In this document: piece by piece, positions 28,701 to 36,551 of the stretch
Position numbering within the stretch: the first letter of the stretch is position 1
Layout: every line of letters begins with the position of its first letter
From: Sergeia podlipaevii
Lineage: Eukaryota > Euglenozoa > Kinetoplastea > Trypanosomatida > Trypanosomatidae
Reading direction: 5' to 3'
NCBI GenBank assembly: GCA_030849805.1
Contig: JASANZ010002028.1
Coordinates: forward strand, 1-36,551
DNA: 36,551 nt
Notes under the pieces: generated by a model
What the model saw: only the letters and a program-made list of their open reading frames with translations
What the model was told of the DNA's origin: nothing
Databases searched by the model: none
Translations under genes and position numbers: made by a program

Positions 28701-29467
28701 CTGTGTGTGACACCGCGCCTTCCTACAGGGACAGCTCCCTCTCGCAGAAAAATGTATAGATGAGTATAAGCAGCATCGAAATGGTTGCGCGGCACAAGGA
28801 GTTGCTGGAGGTAAATCTCAAGATACTTGCGTCGCTTGTCAACGAGTTCAGCAGATTGATTCGTGACTTCCATCCAGTGACTGCCAGGAAGTACGGGAAG
28901 TACTCCGTACCCACAGTGGTTAGGCGTGCTACGCCCGCATAACTGCTTCAACGCGTGATCAAGTGCCTTAAACTGTTGATATCGTCTGTGCACTCTCCAC
29001 GCTGATGGCGCGGGCTCTTGCGCTTGCGTGCTAAATCGTTGTCCCTCTGCACAAGCACCTCCCCCGCTCATAGGGGTCTCAGCATCGTCATGTCCACATC
29101 GTGCCGTTGTACACTCCACTACGTATTCTACGTAAGTGTTACGCACGCGATAGTGAGGGATTGTGACGCAGATAATGCGTTCCTGTGAGGCCGCTCGCTC
29201 CTTGATGAGATCTTCATCAAGAGAGGGATCCAGTCGGCGCAACTCCCCCGGATTAGTGTTGGCATTGCCACTCGTGACAGCAGCAGCAGCAGCAGTGGGT
29301 AAGCTACCGGAGGAAGTGGTAAGGGTAGGAGAGGCGGTGCGCGCTTCTGTAGCTCCTCCTTCTCCTCCTCCATGAGTTGTTCCCGTGCTAGTGGTAGCGG
29401 CACTCGTGTCCTGAGCGCTAGCGGTGTCTGTTTTAGTCGCATCTCGTCTCCAAAACCTAGAAAACAT
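25778..29467 (-). CDS. PX, FYVE-like, AGC protein kinase with C-terminal lipocalin-like domain
   Basis: 1229 codons from an ATG. Domains in order: PX phosphoinositide-binding domain (about 97-245, with WRVHRRYQQF and KRRKYLEIYLQQLL, and a loop insertion at about 124-155); a FYVE-like zinc finger (449-537; CCVYC, RPRHCYYC, CRRC, CEQC), which lacks the WxxD and full RRHHCR signature; and an AGC-type Ser/Thr kinase (about 677-937). Catalytic residues are all present: GRGSFGKV loop, K706, HRD 799-801, DFG 819-821, APE 843-845. An AGC tail (HPYFASDSSGFPIDWEAL) follows. Residues about 1056-1226 match the lipocalin-like (Lipocalin_5) pattern: LLLGTWRP, YPWGGDVAGMLMYTSGG, closing VTWGRM. PX/FYVE imply endosomal membrane recruitment; the terminal domain may bind a small hydrophobic ligand. 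Active kinase predicted. Confidence 0.9.
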   Translation of the reverse strand: MFSRFWRRDATKTDTASAQDTSAATTSTGTTHGGGEGGATEARTASPTLTTSSGSLPTAAAAAVTSGNANTNPGELRRLDPSLDEDLIKERAASQERIICVTIPHYRVRNTYVEYVVECTTARCGHDDAETPMSGGGACAEGQRFSTQAQEPAPSAWRVHRRYQQFKALDHALKQLCGRSTPNHCGYGVLPVLPGSHWMEVTNQSAELVDKRRKYLEIYLQQLLVPRNHFDAAYTHLYIFLREGAVPVGRRGVTHSLALRPLLGFFPFHDDVSRKSTRSIDDASLSTATATNVLVGGAAAAAAAQEGAILVHSLPVQSSTTTLSADSRDSRKAGVTQDTEDTVERDKEDELPVSPTHNKQSLDVGEVAAYEYGGYVLHICHLGENDGANEQKCDGDGGGGGGDCRVEEEETERGCGPSSTGSTRSSGATPATMSLSSPLPLLTGATGTCCVYCNAQFSRAIRPRHCYYCRARFCRRCLWRLSLRWHSSEEDGAAITGSSSSTTTISGNSAAAGFGESMRSPLDEGGCVVACEQCTENYKRRLDRCVELGGGNSGVGSIVAALSQGSADGVTQAVLGDSGTQGEAGSSTQRVRVQNMALCTPSTLRATLPVSPGITASGGNTEVIEFLAPLSLGSAATGGSSAHTPAKLLSGTSSPFPFVSGSQAGGGVAPLVSLDDLQFITVIGRGSFGKVYKVRLRSTGAIYALKVLDKAAVHKRCMTSYVKEEKTILTMLPPHPYVLYCHYAFQTRHSVFFILDFLPGGELFGYIYPTLRLTPDAVRLYVAELVLAIEHLHQHDVAHRDIKPENIILGADGHIHLTDFGLARRHFSRARRRSLVGSAEYLAPETIHGEPQTTALDWWSLGVVLYELLSGVAPFHASSTNAVYDNVLTKEVDFSLTGPDGSPCFTSEARLLVSSLLERDVSKRLQRADLIKAHPYFASDSSGFPIDWEALKHKGVPAPVVPDVLYNDTRYAKRHFTAEWATLQSPANCRKVSNKSLDMLTRCFDNFPLASEGSLPVGKLGDAATQDTASDGDKWHASYAHHCLHRYASSVDVTLELLLGTWRPLCVETCAEDGRVTYPWGGDVAGMLMYTSGGHYSMQLSPAGKGNLVHSKPLEMTREELMDTYCLNVVSGGTFELHFESQGDDAAVDDSKPRSRSVVASGEVRGACVTHCCMSNVCPNSVGTRLTLSCEMAMVAQNTEPVVILTTPWCRVPGESFYARTVVTWGRME

Positions 29468-30223
29468 TTTTTTGTTTTTGTTTCTTTCCTTCCTTCCTTC
29501 CTTCCCTCCTTCTTTGTGGGCAACTAATAATATTTGCAGATTTCAAAAAAAAAAAAGGGAAAGATGTCAATAACCCACTACTGGCCACAGTCAAAGAGTG
29601 CCCTACGTTAAGTAAAAAAGAAAAAAAAGAAAAAGCAGCACTATATATATATATATACAATATTTTGTATGAATATAAGGCAAAAAAAAAAACTAACTTT
29701 GATAAATATATATCCAATTGCAGGGTATCCTTCTATCTGCTTCTTTTTGGGGGTGGTATTGCTCTCCAAAACTTTGTGCAGCTGATCAAGCATAATGAAA
29801 GATAGTGAAGGACATTTGAAAAAAAAAAAATTAAGAGAAAGAGAGCATTGAACAAGTACATATCGTACACAGTAGAAGAAGAAAGTAGCCAGGTCTTTGT
29901 GTGAGTGTGGGGACGTATGATAGAAAAAAAAAGGTGAGTAAAGCAGCATTAGTACACACACAGATATATTGTTTCATAATATTGTTGTTTTTATCGATAT
30001 GATTGACAATGGGCCACAGCCATCACACATAAGGGAGCACGCATGGCAATACTAGCACAAAAATAAGATAAAGAAAAAAAAGGCCCCAACGGAGCATAAG
30101 GAAGCATTTGTAGTCACGCCATCCTCCTTCTTTTTTCAATATATACGCGTTCTGTACGTGTGCGTTTGTATGCTTAAAAAAATATATAGAGAAAGAGGAA
30201 GAAAAAAAAACGCTCTCTAGAAT
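29468..30223. other. Spacer between SulP fusion gene and AGC kinase gene
   Basis: No gene seen. The kinase 5' UTR contains a purine array (about 29485-29512, CCTT repeats on the plus strand). Also present are (AT)n at about 29642-29657 and A runs near 29545, 29681 and 29820. The rest should be 3' UTR of the SulP fusion gene. Confidence 0.55.
29524..29562 (-). promoter_or_regulatory. Candidate trans-splice acceptor for AGC kinase gene
   Basis: A pyrimidine tract on the minus strand (29545-29562) is followed by the first AG at 29524-29525. The predicted 5' UTR is about 56 nt and includes the GGAA repeats. Confidence 0.55.
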
Positions 30224-33200
30224 TTACTGTACTGTGCTGCTTTTGGAATTCTGTTGGGTCCTTGCGACTGTCTGGGAACGTGCAGCGCTCTCCATCTCCT
30301 GTACCAATCGCTGAAAATCATTGATGCTGATGCCCTCGTGCACGCGCCGCATAGGGGTAACACGATATACCCGGTCTCGCATGCGCTGCACCGCCTCTGC
30401 CTGCATACCAGCCTGGGGAGTAGTCAGTACGGTCGCCGCCTTGGACTCGGATTTACCTTTCCCATGCATACTTGGACCAGATCCCGCAGAGCCTGAGAAG
30501 CTCGCCGAGTCACGGCTAGGAAGATTCACTGGAGACTGGGTGGCCAAGGCAGGACTGTGGAGAGATGAGCCCGAACCTTGATTGCATACATCGCTAAGAT
30601 TTTGAGCAGGTGACGTAAGGGGGAGTGGGCTTACTGGAGCCTCTGCAAACATCACAGATACCTCTAAATCTCCACCGCCACCTTCCGCAGGACCGTCACC
30701 GCCACCACTGCCACTGCCACCTTCTCCTTCACCTTCTCCTTCACCGGCGTGTACAGTAAACAACGGGAGCTGGCCATCCGTCACAGGAATCTCACCATCA
30801 CCGAGCGAGAGGTACACCTCCATGGAGATGTAGTACATGGAATGATACAAGTTAGAGAGATCGCTCTCTAACTGCCGCTGCTGGGCGTCATAATCGATAT
30901 CAGAGCGGAAAAGCAAATGCAACTTGCGGAACGCATCAGAGACTTCATTGTCGGTGAAGCTCATGTTACGACGGCGGAACACCTTAAAGATTAAGTGCTT
31001 CATGTACAGCTGCTGCGACATGTCTAGCTCCTCCTTGCTCGGCAGACTGAAGCCCTCTATGGTGGTGCTCTCAAACAAGCAGTGTAAAAGACCCTCCACG
31101 TGTAGGTGAGATGAAAAGTAGAAGCGTGCAAAAGAAAAGTCCTCGTCAATCTGCTTGCGCTTCCCTTTTCTAGTCCAGCTGCCACATCCACGCTGCTGCT
31201 GTGGTTGCCACGATCTCTTGGTGGAGCTACCTTCGCGGCCTCTATCTGTTTCAGCAGCCCGTGCAATCGCCGCAGGCTCGTAAGGAAGTGCAATGAACGG
31301 AAACCGCAACCGAAACTCCCGCTCCGCCTCGCTCTCCTGACGCACCGCGCTTGGCTCAGCGTTGTGTGCAGACGCTGTTCGCGACAACGGCGATTGTACA
31401 GTAGAGCCAATCTGTTTAAACACCTTCAGTACGTTGCGGACGTCCTGCTCCACACCGCCCTTCTCCACCATGTACTGTCGCTGGGCACGCTCCAGTAGCA
31501 CTGGAAGAAGGCGCCACTCATCCATCAGAGCCAGCTCACTAAAGTCATTGCAGATGCGCTGCAGCAGCCCTCCACTTACCAGAGATCCTATAATGAAGCG
31601 CTTGCTACTGTTCACGCCCTCGAGTACGCTCTCACCTACGCGAGCCATGAGATCTGTAATCTGGGCTGTCCGCTCTAGTGCGTCGATGATACGTCGCAGT
31701 ACCGGCTCGTTGGTAGCGTTCTGCAGGCCCCTCAGCAGATCAAAGTTGTAGGCCATGTCATAAGAGCCGTAGTCACGAAGCGTAGAAGCGTCACTCACGT
31801 CGTATCGAAAGCCCCCATTGGCAGACTTTGGCATCGTGCTAGGGCCCACTAATGTAGATAAGGAATTGGCAAAACAAGCAACAGCGCTAGGGCCACGCGT
31901 GCTGGAAGACGAAGCACGTGGAAGGTGAAGTGGAGCCTCGCCATCTCTCTTGGCACCGGCCTTCGGGGTGGCGGCAAAAAATAAAGTTCGTTTCTTTCTG
32001 TTGGCAGAGTCAGCGTCAGCCGCGGGTGAGGGCAGAGCTGTCGCAGTGCTAGCTGCTGCCCTGCTCGTCATACTGGTATTCTTGCTCCATGCACAGCTTG
32101 GCTCACGAGTGGACTGAAACGTATTTGAACTTTGCATAAGTTCAACCAGTTCGGGGTCGCCATTCCCATCCAAGGCAACGTCGTCGCCCCCCTCTCTTCC
32201 CCCACGCTTTTTCCGTCTCTCCTTCTCTGCTAGCCGCTTCTCGTCAAAGTTTTCCTCCTCAGTGTCCGCGTAGTGGGTGTCCTCGTCGCTATTGGGCTTC
32301 GATGAGACAAAATTGCCAACCGGCGACGCCGTCTTGCGTTTCGCCCCTAGCAAATTACGCAACATGGTGTCGTACCTCGCACACATCTCTACAAGTGTCT
32401 CGTGATTGCTCAACGGCATGTTCTGCAGTCGCCTTGGAAGCTGTGTGCTTGCCAAGACGTTAAGATTTTTGCGCAATTCATGAAGAACCTCAATAGGTGT
32501 GTAGTAGTCATCAATGGTAAGCTTTTCGCCGCTCTCACCACCGCCTCCACCTCCACCTCCTCGAGTGTAGCTGCCAAAGCCCCCAGGCGGCCGAGGACCA
32601 AACACCTTGCCAGCCTCATGCGCGCGAGCAGACATGGAAGACATGTAGGCAAGATCCACAGTTCGCGCGTTGAAGCGGCGGTTGGCATTGCCAGGCACAT
32701 GTTCGTCGTGCCAATCCCCATCGTCACCATCGCTGCTGCTCATTTCCATAATGGGACGATCAAGCAGTGGAATTATGAGCAGCTCTCGGAAGCCAGAAAT
32801 ATGAAAAAACTGACGTGCTGTGGCGTGTGTGTCAATATGCATTAGCTCCTCAAAGTACTTGTACTCACCACGCAGCAGGCGGCGGGTTGTGGGGTTCAAC
32901 CGCTTGAGAAGCGTGTCATCTACAGTAATTTGCTTCTTGGTGACCGCGTGTTTAGACAGCGCGATGGCATTTGCGACCACGAGCGCCGTGTCAATCACAC
33001 GAGATTCATCAGAGGCAAATATGGAGAGGTTCTGCGCAATCGTTTGCAGGCGCCGCAGACTGATATCGCCCGCGGCAAAAAAACGGGCAAAAAGCTTCTC
33101 CCCTAGCATGTGAGCATGCGAGATACCAGACGAGGTAAGTACACCGCCCCACTTCACAATAAGGACAGCAGACGTAACCGCCTCCATCGACATATCGTTA

Positions 33201-35701
33201 GACACGAGTTGTGAATCTGTAAAAGAAACGTTCTCAAGTCCGATCATAGGCTTCAGCTGCACCTTGAGACCTTCAGGTTGACTTCGAACAATCGTCAAGA
33301 CACGCCGCCAGTTGTCGCACACATCCACGTCGCCAAGACGACTGGGGGTAAGCAGCGCTTCTTCGATTGCCGCAAAAAAATCGCGCAACCCCTCCACAGT
33401 GCACCGCGTGGTACCGCGAAGCACGTCTCTTCCCTCAAACCCGAGTCTCAACAGCGTGGGGTCGGCAAAGTAGATCTTCTTTTTTTGTTTTGGTGTCAGT
33501 TCAGAGTGACGAATGACCCCCATGACACCAACCAGCTCGCGATCTGCTGTAAAGGTAGAAATTTTCTTGAGTTTCTTCAGACAGTTCAGCAAGTTTGTAT
33601 TGTAAGATGCTGACGGTCCTGCTTGTGGTTCTCCACTCGCCTCGATCGTGTAGTTAGGACCGTTGGCTTGAGTGATGATGATACTGCCCTCGGTGCCGGC
33701 ACCACCAGCAGAAGAAGCAGCAGCTCCATCGGCATCGCCACCGGTGTTTTGTTCACTACCGTCCTCGTCAGGATCGCCTTCCAGCGCAACTGTAAGAGCC
33801 TGCAGACTCTCCCTATCGTGTATGTCCTGCATCTTGGCTGCACGAAGCACAGCATCAGTAAGAAAGGCAACGTTCGGGTACGGCGCGGTATCGACATTGC
33901 CGTACTTCTCAGAGATGTAGCGTTGGGCAAAAGAAATAGCCGTCTCGAGTTGCTTAAAAACTACAGGAAACTTGCCGCTCGCCTCAATCTTCGCAATGCT
34001 CAGGCGATCGTACTCCTCTGGTTCATAAAGAGGAAGTGCTTCCGAGTCGAGCAAAACCTTTTCCAGGCGACCGTGAATGTCTGTTAAGATAATACGACGC
34101 GGTCGCTCCTTGTTTAAGCCTGCCACAGTGTTGAGTATGCCTGGTAGCAGTGTGAGTGCGGAGGCGTCAATGTCAACCACCTTACCGCACGTGACAAGAA
34201 CCACATCGATCGTTCGCACCTCCGCCTCAATCGCCTCGGTGAGCTTCTCCTGAAAGTAACCGGCGTTCACAAAGTAAAGTGGGGCATCGAAACGCCACAT
34301 CAGTATGTTCGGATACACAAGTAGCTCCGAATCCTTCTTGAGGTCGCCGTAGCGAAACTTCGCCATGTTGAACCCTACACTCACCGCCCGGGGCCGTGCA
34401 ATGCGTAGCACGACAAGCACGAGTGAGAGCATAATGCCACTGAGCACGCCAATTGTGATACCACCAAAGATGGTAAGCCCAAAGGTGAGCACCCACACCG
34501 CGGCATCCTTCTTGCTATACCGCCAAAGATTTCTCACACCGCTAAAGTCCACCAGGCGTACAACGCTAGCAACGACGATAGCAGCGAGTGCTTGCTTTGG
34601 TAGATAGTAAAAGATGCCAAGTCTTGTTAAGAACACAATCGTGATAAGCAGTACCGTGCCCGCCGTGTACGAGGTCATAGGTGTATGCACGCGTTGTTCC
34701 ATGAGCACGGAAGAGCAGCTAAATGAATTCGTCACTGGCATACCAGAGAAAATATTACACAAAAAGTTTGTCATGCCACTCGCAAAGAGCTCCAAGTTGG
34801 GGTCAATATTGGGCATGACACGCTGTGCAATAACATACATCTGTATAAAACAAATCATGGTTACTGTCAGTGTGTAGGGACCAAGGCCGATGATGTCGTT
34901 CATGGGTGGGAAGTGTGGCAGACTAAGTGCTGATGGGATATCACGCACAATAGCAAGACCTAAAGAAAGATCGAGCCGGAAGTACCACGTTACGAGCGTT
35001 GATGTCACCACCACGATGAGCTGGTGCGGGATCCACAGAGGAAGGCGTGAGCGTTTGACTATAATAAGGTAGCCGCAGTACACGGAGAACAATAGAAAGG
35101 CGTAAATCGACTTCATCGTCATCTGATCAATGAGAGCGCGTATCGTGGTTATCACGACGTCTTGCAGCAGCGTCGCAGACGGGGCGGTGACGTTAAACAT
35201 CACCTTCACCTGCACGCTGATCGCTAAGAGAGCCGCGGCACAGGTGTAGCCATCGCCAACCGCCTTGGCAAATACCGTCTTAATTACCTTACCACCATCC
35301 ATAAAGCTCAATACAACACTGAGAATGCCCACTTGAACACCGATGCTTTGAAACGTTTTCGCGCGTGCTTCAACAGGAATACCTGAGATGGAAATCAACA
35401 GTGTCGTGATCTCCGCCACAGGAACAACAGAGAGCATACCACATTGGCCAAAGGTGCCGTAAGAAAAAGAACCCACTAAAGCAGCGCTGAGACCGCAGGT
35501 GAGTGGAATACCGGCTAGACTAGCCCATGAAAGACACGTGGGAACAATCATCACACCCACTATGAAACCTCCAATCATGTCATCCACGAGGAACTTGCGG
35601 GTCATGCGCGGAGCCCAGGTGAGCACAGGCAAGTAGCGCTTCGATAGCCTCACCGCCGTCTTTTTTATCGTCTCCTTGTCTACTTTGGGGCAGTGCACCA
35701 T
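30224..35701 (-). CDS. SulP/SLC26 anion transporter with STAS, fused to PPIP5K-like histidine phosphatase region
   Basis: A single uninterrupted 1825-codon frame from an ATG. Residues 22-435 are a SulP/SLC26 membrane domain with many hydrophobic segments (LPVLTWAPRMTRKFLVDDMI, then IVPTCLSWASLAGIPL). A STAS domain follows (about 455-597; APLYFVNAGYF, VVDIDASALTLLPGI). From about 701 to 1803 the chain resembles the PPIP5K/Vip1 phosphatase domain in the right order: GVIRHSELTPKQK (728-740), VLIVKWGGVLT (846-856), SIFASDESRV (893-902), FARFYFSSHLHVEGLL (1524-1539), and a closing VTPMRRVHEGISINDFQRL. The catalytic RHGxRxP is degenerate (RHSELTP), so activity is doubtful. No ATP-grasp kinase half is present. 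Disordered insertions occur at 986-1060, 1125-1300 and 1651-1770. It probably transports an inorganic anion, regulated by inositol pyrophosphate; both substrate and regulation are inference. Confidence 0.88.
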   Translation of the reverse strand: MVHCPKVDKETIKKTAVRLSKRYLPVLTWAPRMTRKFLVDDMIGGFIVGVMIVPTCLSWASLAGIPLTCGLSAALVGSFSYGTFGQCGMLSVVPVAEITTLLISISGIPVEARAKTFQSIGVQVGILSVVLSFMDGGKVIKTVFAKAVGDGYTCAAALLAISVQVKVMFNVTAPSATLLQDVVITTIRALIDQMTMKSIYAFLLFSVYCGYLIIVKRSRLPLWIPHQLIVVVTSTLVTWYFRLDLSLGLAIVRDIPSALSLPHFPPMNDIIGLGPYTLTVTMICFIQMYVIAQRVMPNIDPNLELFASGMTNFLCNIFSGMPVTNSFSCSSVLMEQRVHTPMTSYTAGTVLLITIVFLTRLGIFYYLPKQALAAIVVASVVRLVDFSGVRNLWRYSKKDAAVWVLTFGLTIFGGITIGVLSGIMLSLVLVVLRIARPRAVSVGFNMAKFRYGDLKKDSELLVYPNILMWRFDAPLYFVNAGYFQEKLTEAIEAEVRTIDVVLVTCGKVVDIDASALTLLPGILNTVAGLNKERPRRIILTDIHGRLEKVLLDSEALPLYEPEEYDRLSIAKIEASGKFPVVFKQLETAISFAQRYISEKYGNVDTAPYPNVAFLTDAVLRAAKMQDIHDRESLQALTVALEGDPDEDGSEQNTGGDADGAAASSAGGAGTEGSIIITQANGPNYTIEASGEPQAGPSASYNTNLLNCLKKLKKISTFTADRELVGVMGVIRHSELTPKQKKKIYFADPTLLRLGFEGRDVLRGTTRCTVEGLRDFFAAIEEALLTPSRLGDVDVCDNWRRVLTIVRSQPEGLKVQLKPMIGLENVSFTDSQLVSNDMSMEAVTSAVLIVKWGGVLTSSGISHAHMLGEKLFARFFAAGDISLRRLQTIAQNLSIFASDESRVIDTALVVANAIALSKHAVTKKQITVDDTLLKRLNPTTRRLLRGEYKYFEELMHIDTHATARQFFHISGFRELLIIPLLDRPIMEMSSSDGDDGDWHDEHVPGNANRRFNARTVDLAYMSSMSARAHEAGKVFGPRPPGGFGSYTRGGGGGGGGESGEKLTIDDYYTPIEVLHELRKNLNVLASTQLPRRLQNMPLSNHETLVEMCARYDTMLRNLLGAKRKTASPVGNFVSSKPNSDEDTHYADTEEENFDEKRLAEKERRKKRGGREGGDDVALDGNGDPELVELMQSSNTFQSTREPSCAWSKNTSMTSRAAASTATALPSPAADADSANRKKRTLFFAATPKAGAKRDGEAPLHLPRASSSSTRGPSAVACFANSLSTLVGPSTMPKSANGGFRYDVSDASTLRDYGSYDMAYNFDLLRGLQNATNEPVLRRIIDALERTAQITDLMARVGESVLEGVNSSKRFIIGSLVSGGLLQRICNDFSELALMDEWRLLPVLLERAQRQYMVEKGGVEQDVRNVLKVFKQIGSTVQSPLSRTASAHNAEPSAVRQESEAEREFRLRFPFIALPYEPAAIARAAETDRGREGSSTKRSWQPQQQRGCGSWTRKGKRKQIDEDFSFARFYFSSHLHVEGLLHCLFESTTIEGFSLPSKEELDMSQQLYMKHLIFKVFRRRNMSFTDNEVSDAFRKLHLLFRSDIDYDAQQRQLESDLSNLYHSMYYISMEVYLSLGDGEIPVTDGQLPLFTVHAGEGEGEGEGGSGSGGGDGPAEGGGGDLEVSVMFAEAPVSPLPLTSPAQNLSDVCNQGSGSSLHSPALATQSPVNLPSRDSASFSGSAGSGPSMHGKGKSESKAATVLTTPQAGMQAEAVQRMRDRVYRVTPMRRVHEGISINDFQRLVQEMESAARSQTVARTQQNSKSSTVQ

Positions 35702-36551
35702 TTGTAAATATGAAGCAATAATAAAATGGTGAAAAATGGAAATGAAAAAGGGGTAAAAAAAAAAGTCAACACTACTCTCTCTCCTTTGCCAATACTGTTC
35801 CGTCTAAAGTTATTGTTAAGTGTGCCTCTTCTGTTGCTACTCCTCAAATAGCAAATGATATCGTCGTATGCGTGTACTTGAAAACGTATTTGCGTGTGTA
35901 TATTGTCTGTTGGCAAGAAAAGCAAGTGAGAACCTCCAAGAGGGTGCAGTAGCCGATATTCGATAGCAGAAAAAGATATATATATATATATATATATATA
36001 TAAGTATGTATGCAAGAACAAAAGATATATATCTAAGGGTTTATACACACAATTAATGCACACACACACACAAAAATATAAAATATAAAATATATACTAG
36101 AGATATAAATATATTCACTCGCTACTTTTTCTTTTATCTATCTTTTAGCTAAAACTCGCGCTCCACTGTATACGTCACGAGACTTAGCACAATTTACAAA
36201 AAAAAGAAAATCAAGTAAACAATGAAAAAAAAAAAAAGAAGTACAAAAATATAGACGTTAAACTAGATAAAAGCTCCCTGCTGACACACAGAGCGGGTGC
36301 GCGCCTTAGTAGCGCCGCAAAGAAAAAAAAAGAAGAAGTTAAAGCTATGTTTATTAATCAAGAAGAGAAAAAAGATTAAGGGAAGGAATGGAATGGAAGA
36401 AAAAGGAAAATAATTTAGACATTAAAGAACCGTAAAAAAAAAAATGATAAAATCGCTTGATGTAGGCCAACAATAGCGTCCTTATAGAACCATCAGCGAA
36501 AAAGGCAGTTCTCCCGACCATAAGTGTGCTGTGTTGATGCTGTTAATACCC
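35702..36551. other. Sequence upstream of SulP fusion gene
   Basis: No gene seen. It contains (AT)n at about 35976-36002, an AC run at about 36059-36071, and A runs near 36227 and 36435. For the SulP gene, T-rich sequence (about 35711-35765, minus strand) runs almost to the ATG without any AG. The acceptor is therefore probably further upstream, such as an AG at about 35772-35780 or near 35908 after a pyrimidine run. A minus-strand frame at 35680-36069 consists of repeat translation and is rejected. Confidence 0.5.

Noticed and set aside
30224..35701. Full PPIP5K kinase-phosphatase fused to the transporter
   Set aside because: Only about 100 residues separate STAS from the phosphatase-like region, too few for an ATP-grasp kinase domain, and no such motif is seen.
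166..35701. Operon-like functional grouping of the neighbouring genes
   Set aside because: Kinetoplastid polycistronic neighbours are usually unrelated in function; shared strand here is not evidence of a pathway.
35680..36069. Minus-strand 129-codon frame upstream of the SulP gene
   Set aside because: Its sequence is mostly translation of AT and AC microsatellites and T tracts (Tyr/Ile/Phe runs), and it overlaps the real start.

Overview
The window looks like part of a trypanosomatid (kinetoplastid) nuclear chromosome. All nine host protein genes are intron-less and lie on the minus strand, like one polycistronic transcription unit read from right to left. Spacers are A-rich on the plus strand, so T-rich on the transcribed sense strand. 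Before most start codons there is a polypyrimidine run followed by an AG, as expected for spliced-leader trans-splicing and coupled polyadenylation. The proteins fit this picture: long, with low-complexity Ser/Gly/Gln/Ala tracts. I cannot fix the genus; the (AT)n-rich spacers and moderate GC do not look like Leishmania.

In transcription order (right to left) the unit holds: (1) an 1825-codon SulP/SLC26 anion transporter with a STAS domain, continuous with a long C-terminal region that resembles the histidine-phosphatase half of the inositol-pyrophosphate enzymes PPIP5K/Vip1; (2) a PX + FYVE-like + AGC kinase + lipocalin-like protein; (3) a predicted mitochondrial protein built of about six winged-helix-like repeats; (4) a NEK-like pseudokinase with a coiled coil; (5) a 1460-residue low-complexity protein with a possible N-myristoylation signal; (6) a 98-residue small protein; (7) a SANBR-type BTB protein with a Cys/His cluster; (8) a TruD/PUS7 pseudouridine synthase; (9) a 1174-residue helical protein that I do not recognise.

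Between genes 8 and 9, at about 4.04-6.64 kb, is a scrambled mobile-element island. It has two copies of a gag-like ORF in inverted orientation, an ATG-less fragment of a Ulp1/C48 cysteine protease, and a 203-bp tandem duplication that straddles an assembly N. A second N (19097) is flanked by a perfect 58-bp duplication and looks like an unmerged contig overlap.

The main discovery candidate is the SulP-STAS-PPIP5K-like fusion, which suggests anion transport coupled to inositol pyrophosphate sensing. The kinase carrying a lipid-binding PX domain and a terminal lipocalin-like domain is the second. Two start codons were corrected to ATG: the pseudokinase (22726) and the repeat protein (25271). 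No tRNA, rRNA or CRISPR array was seen.
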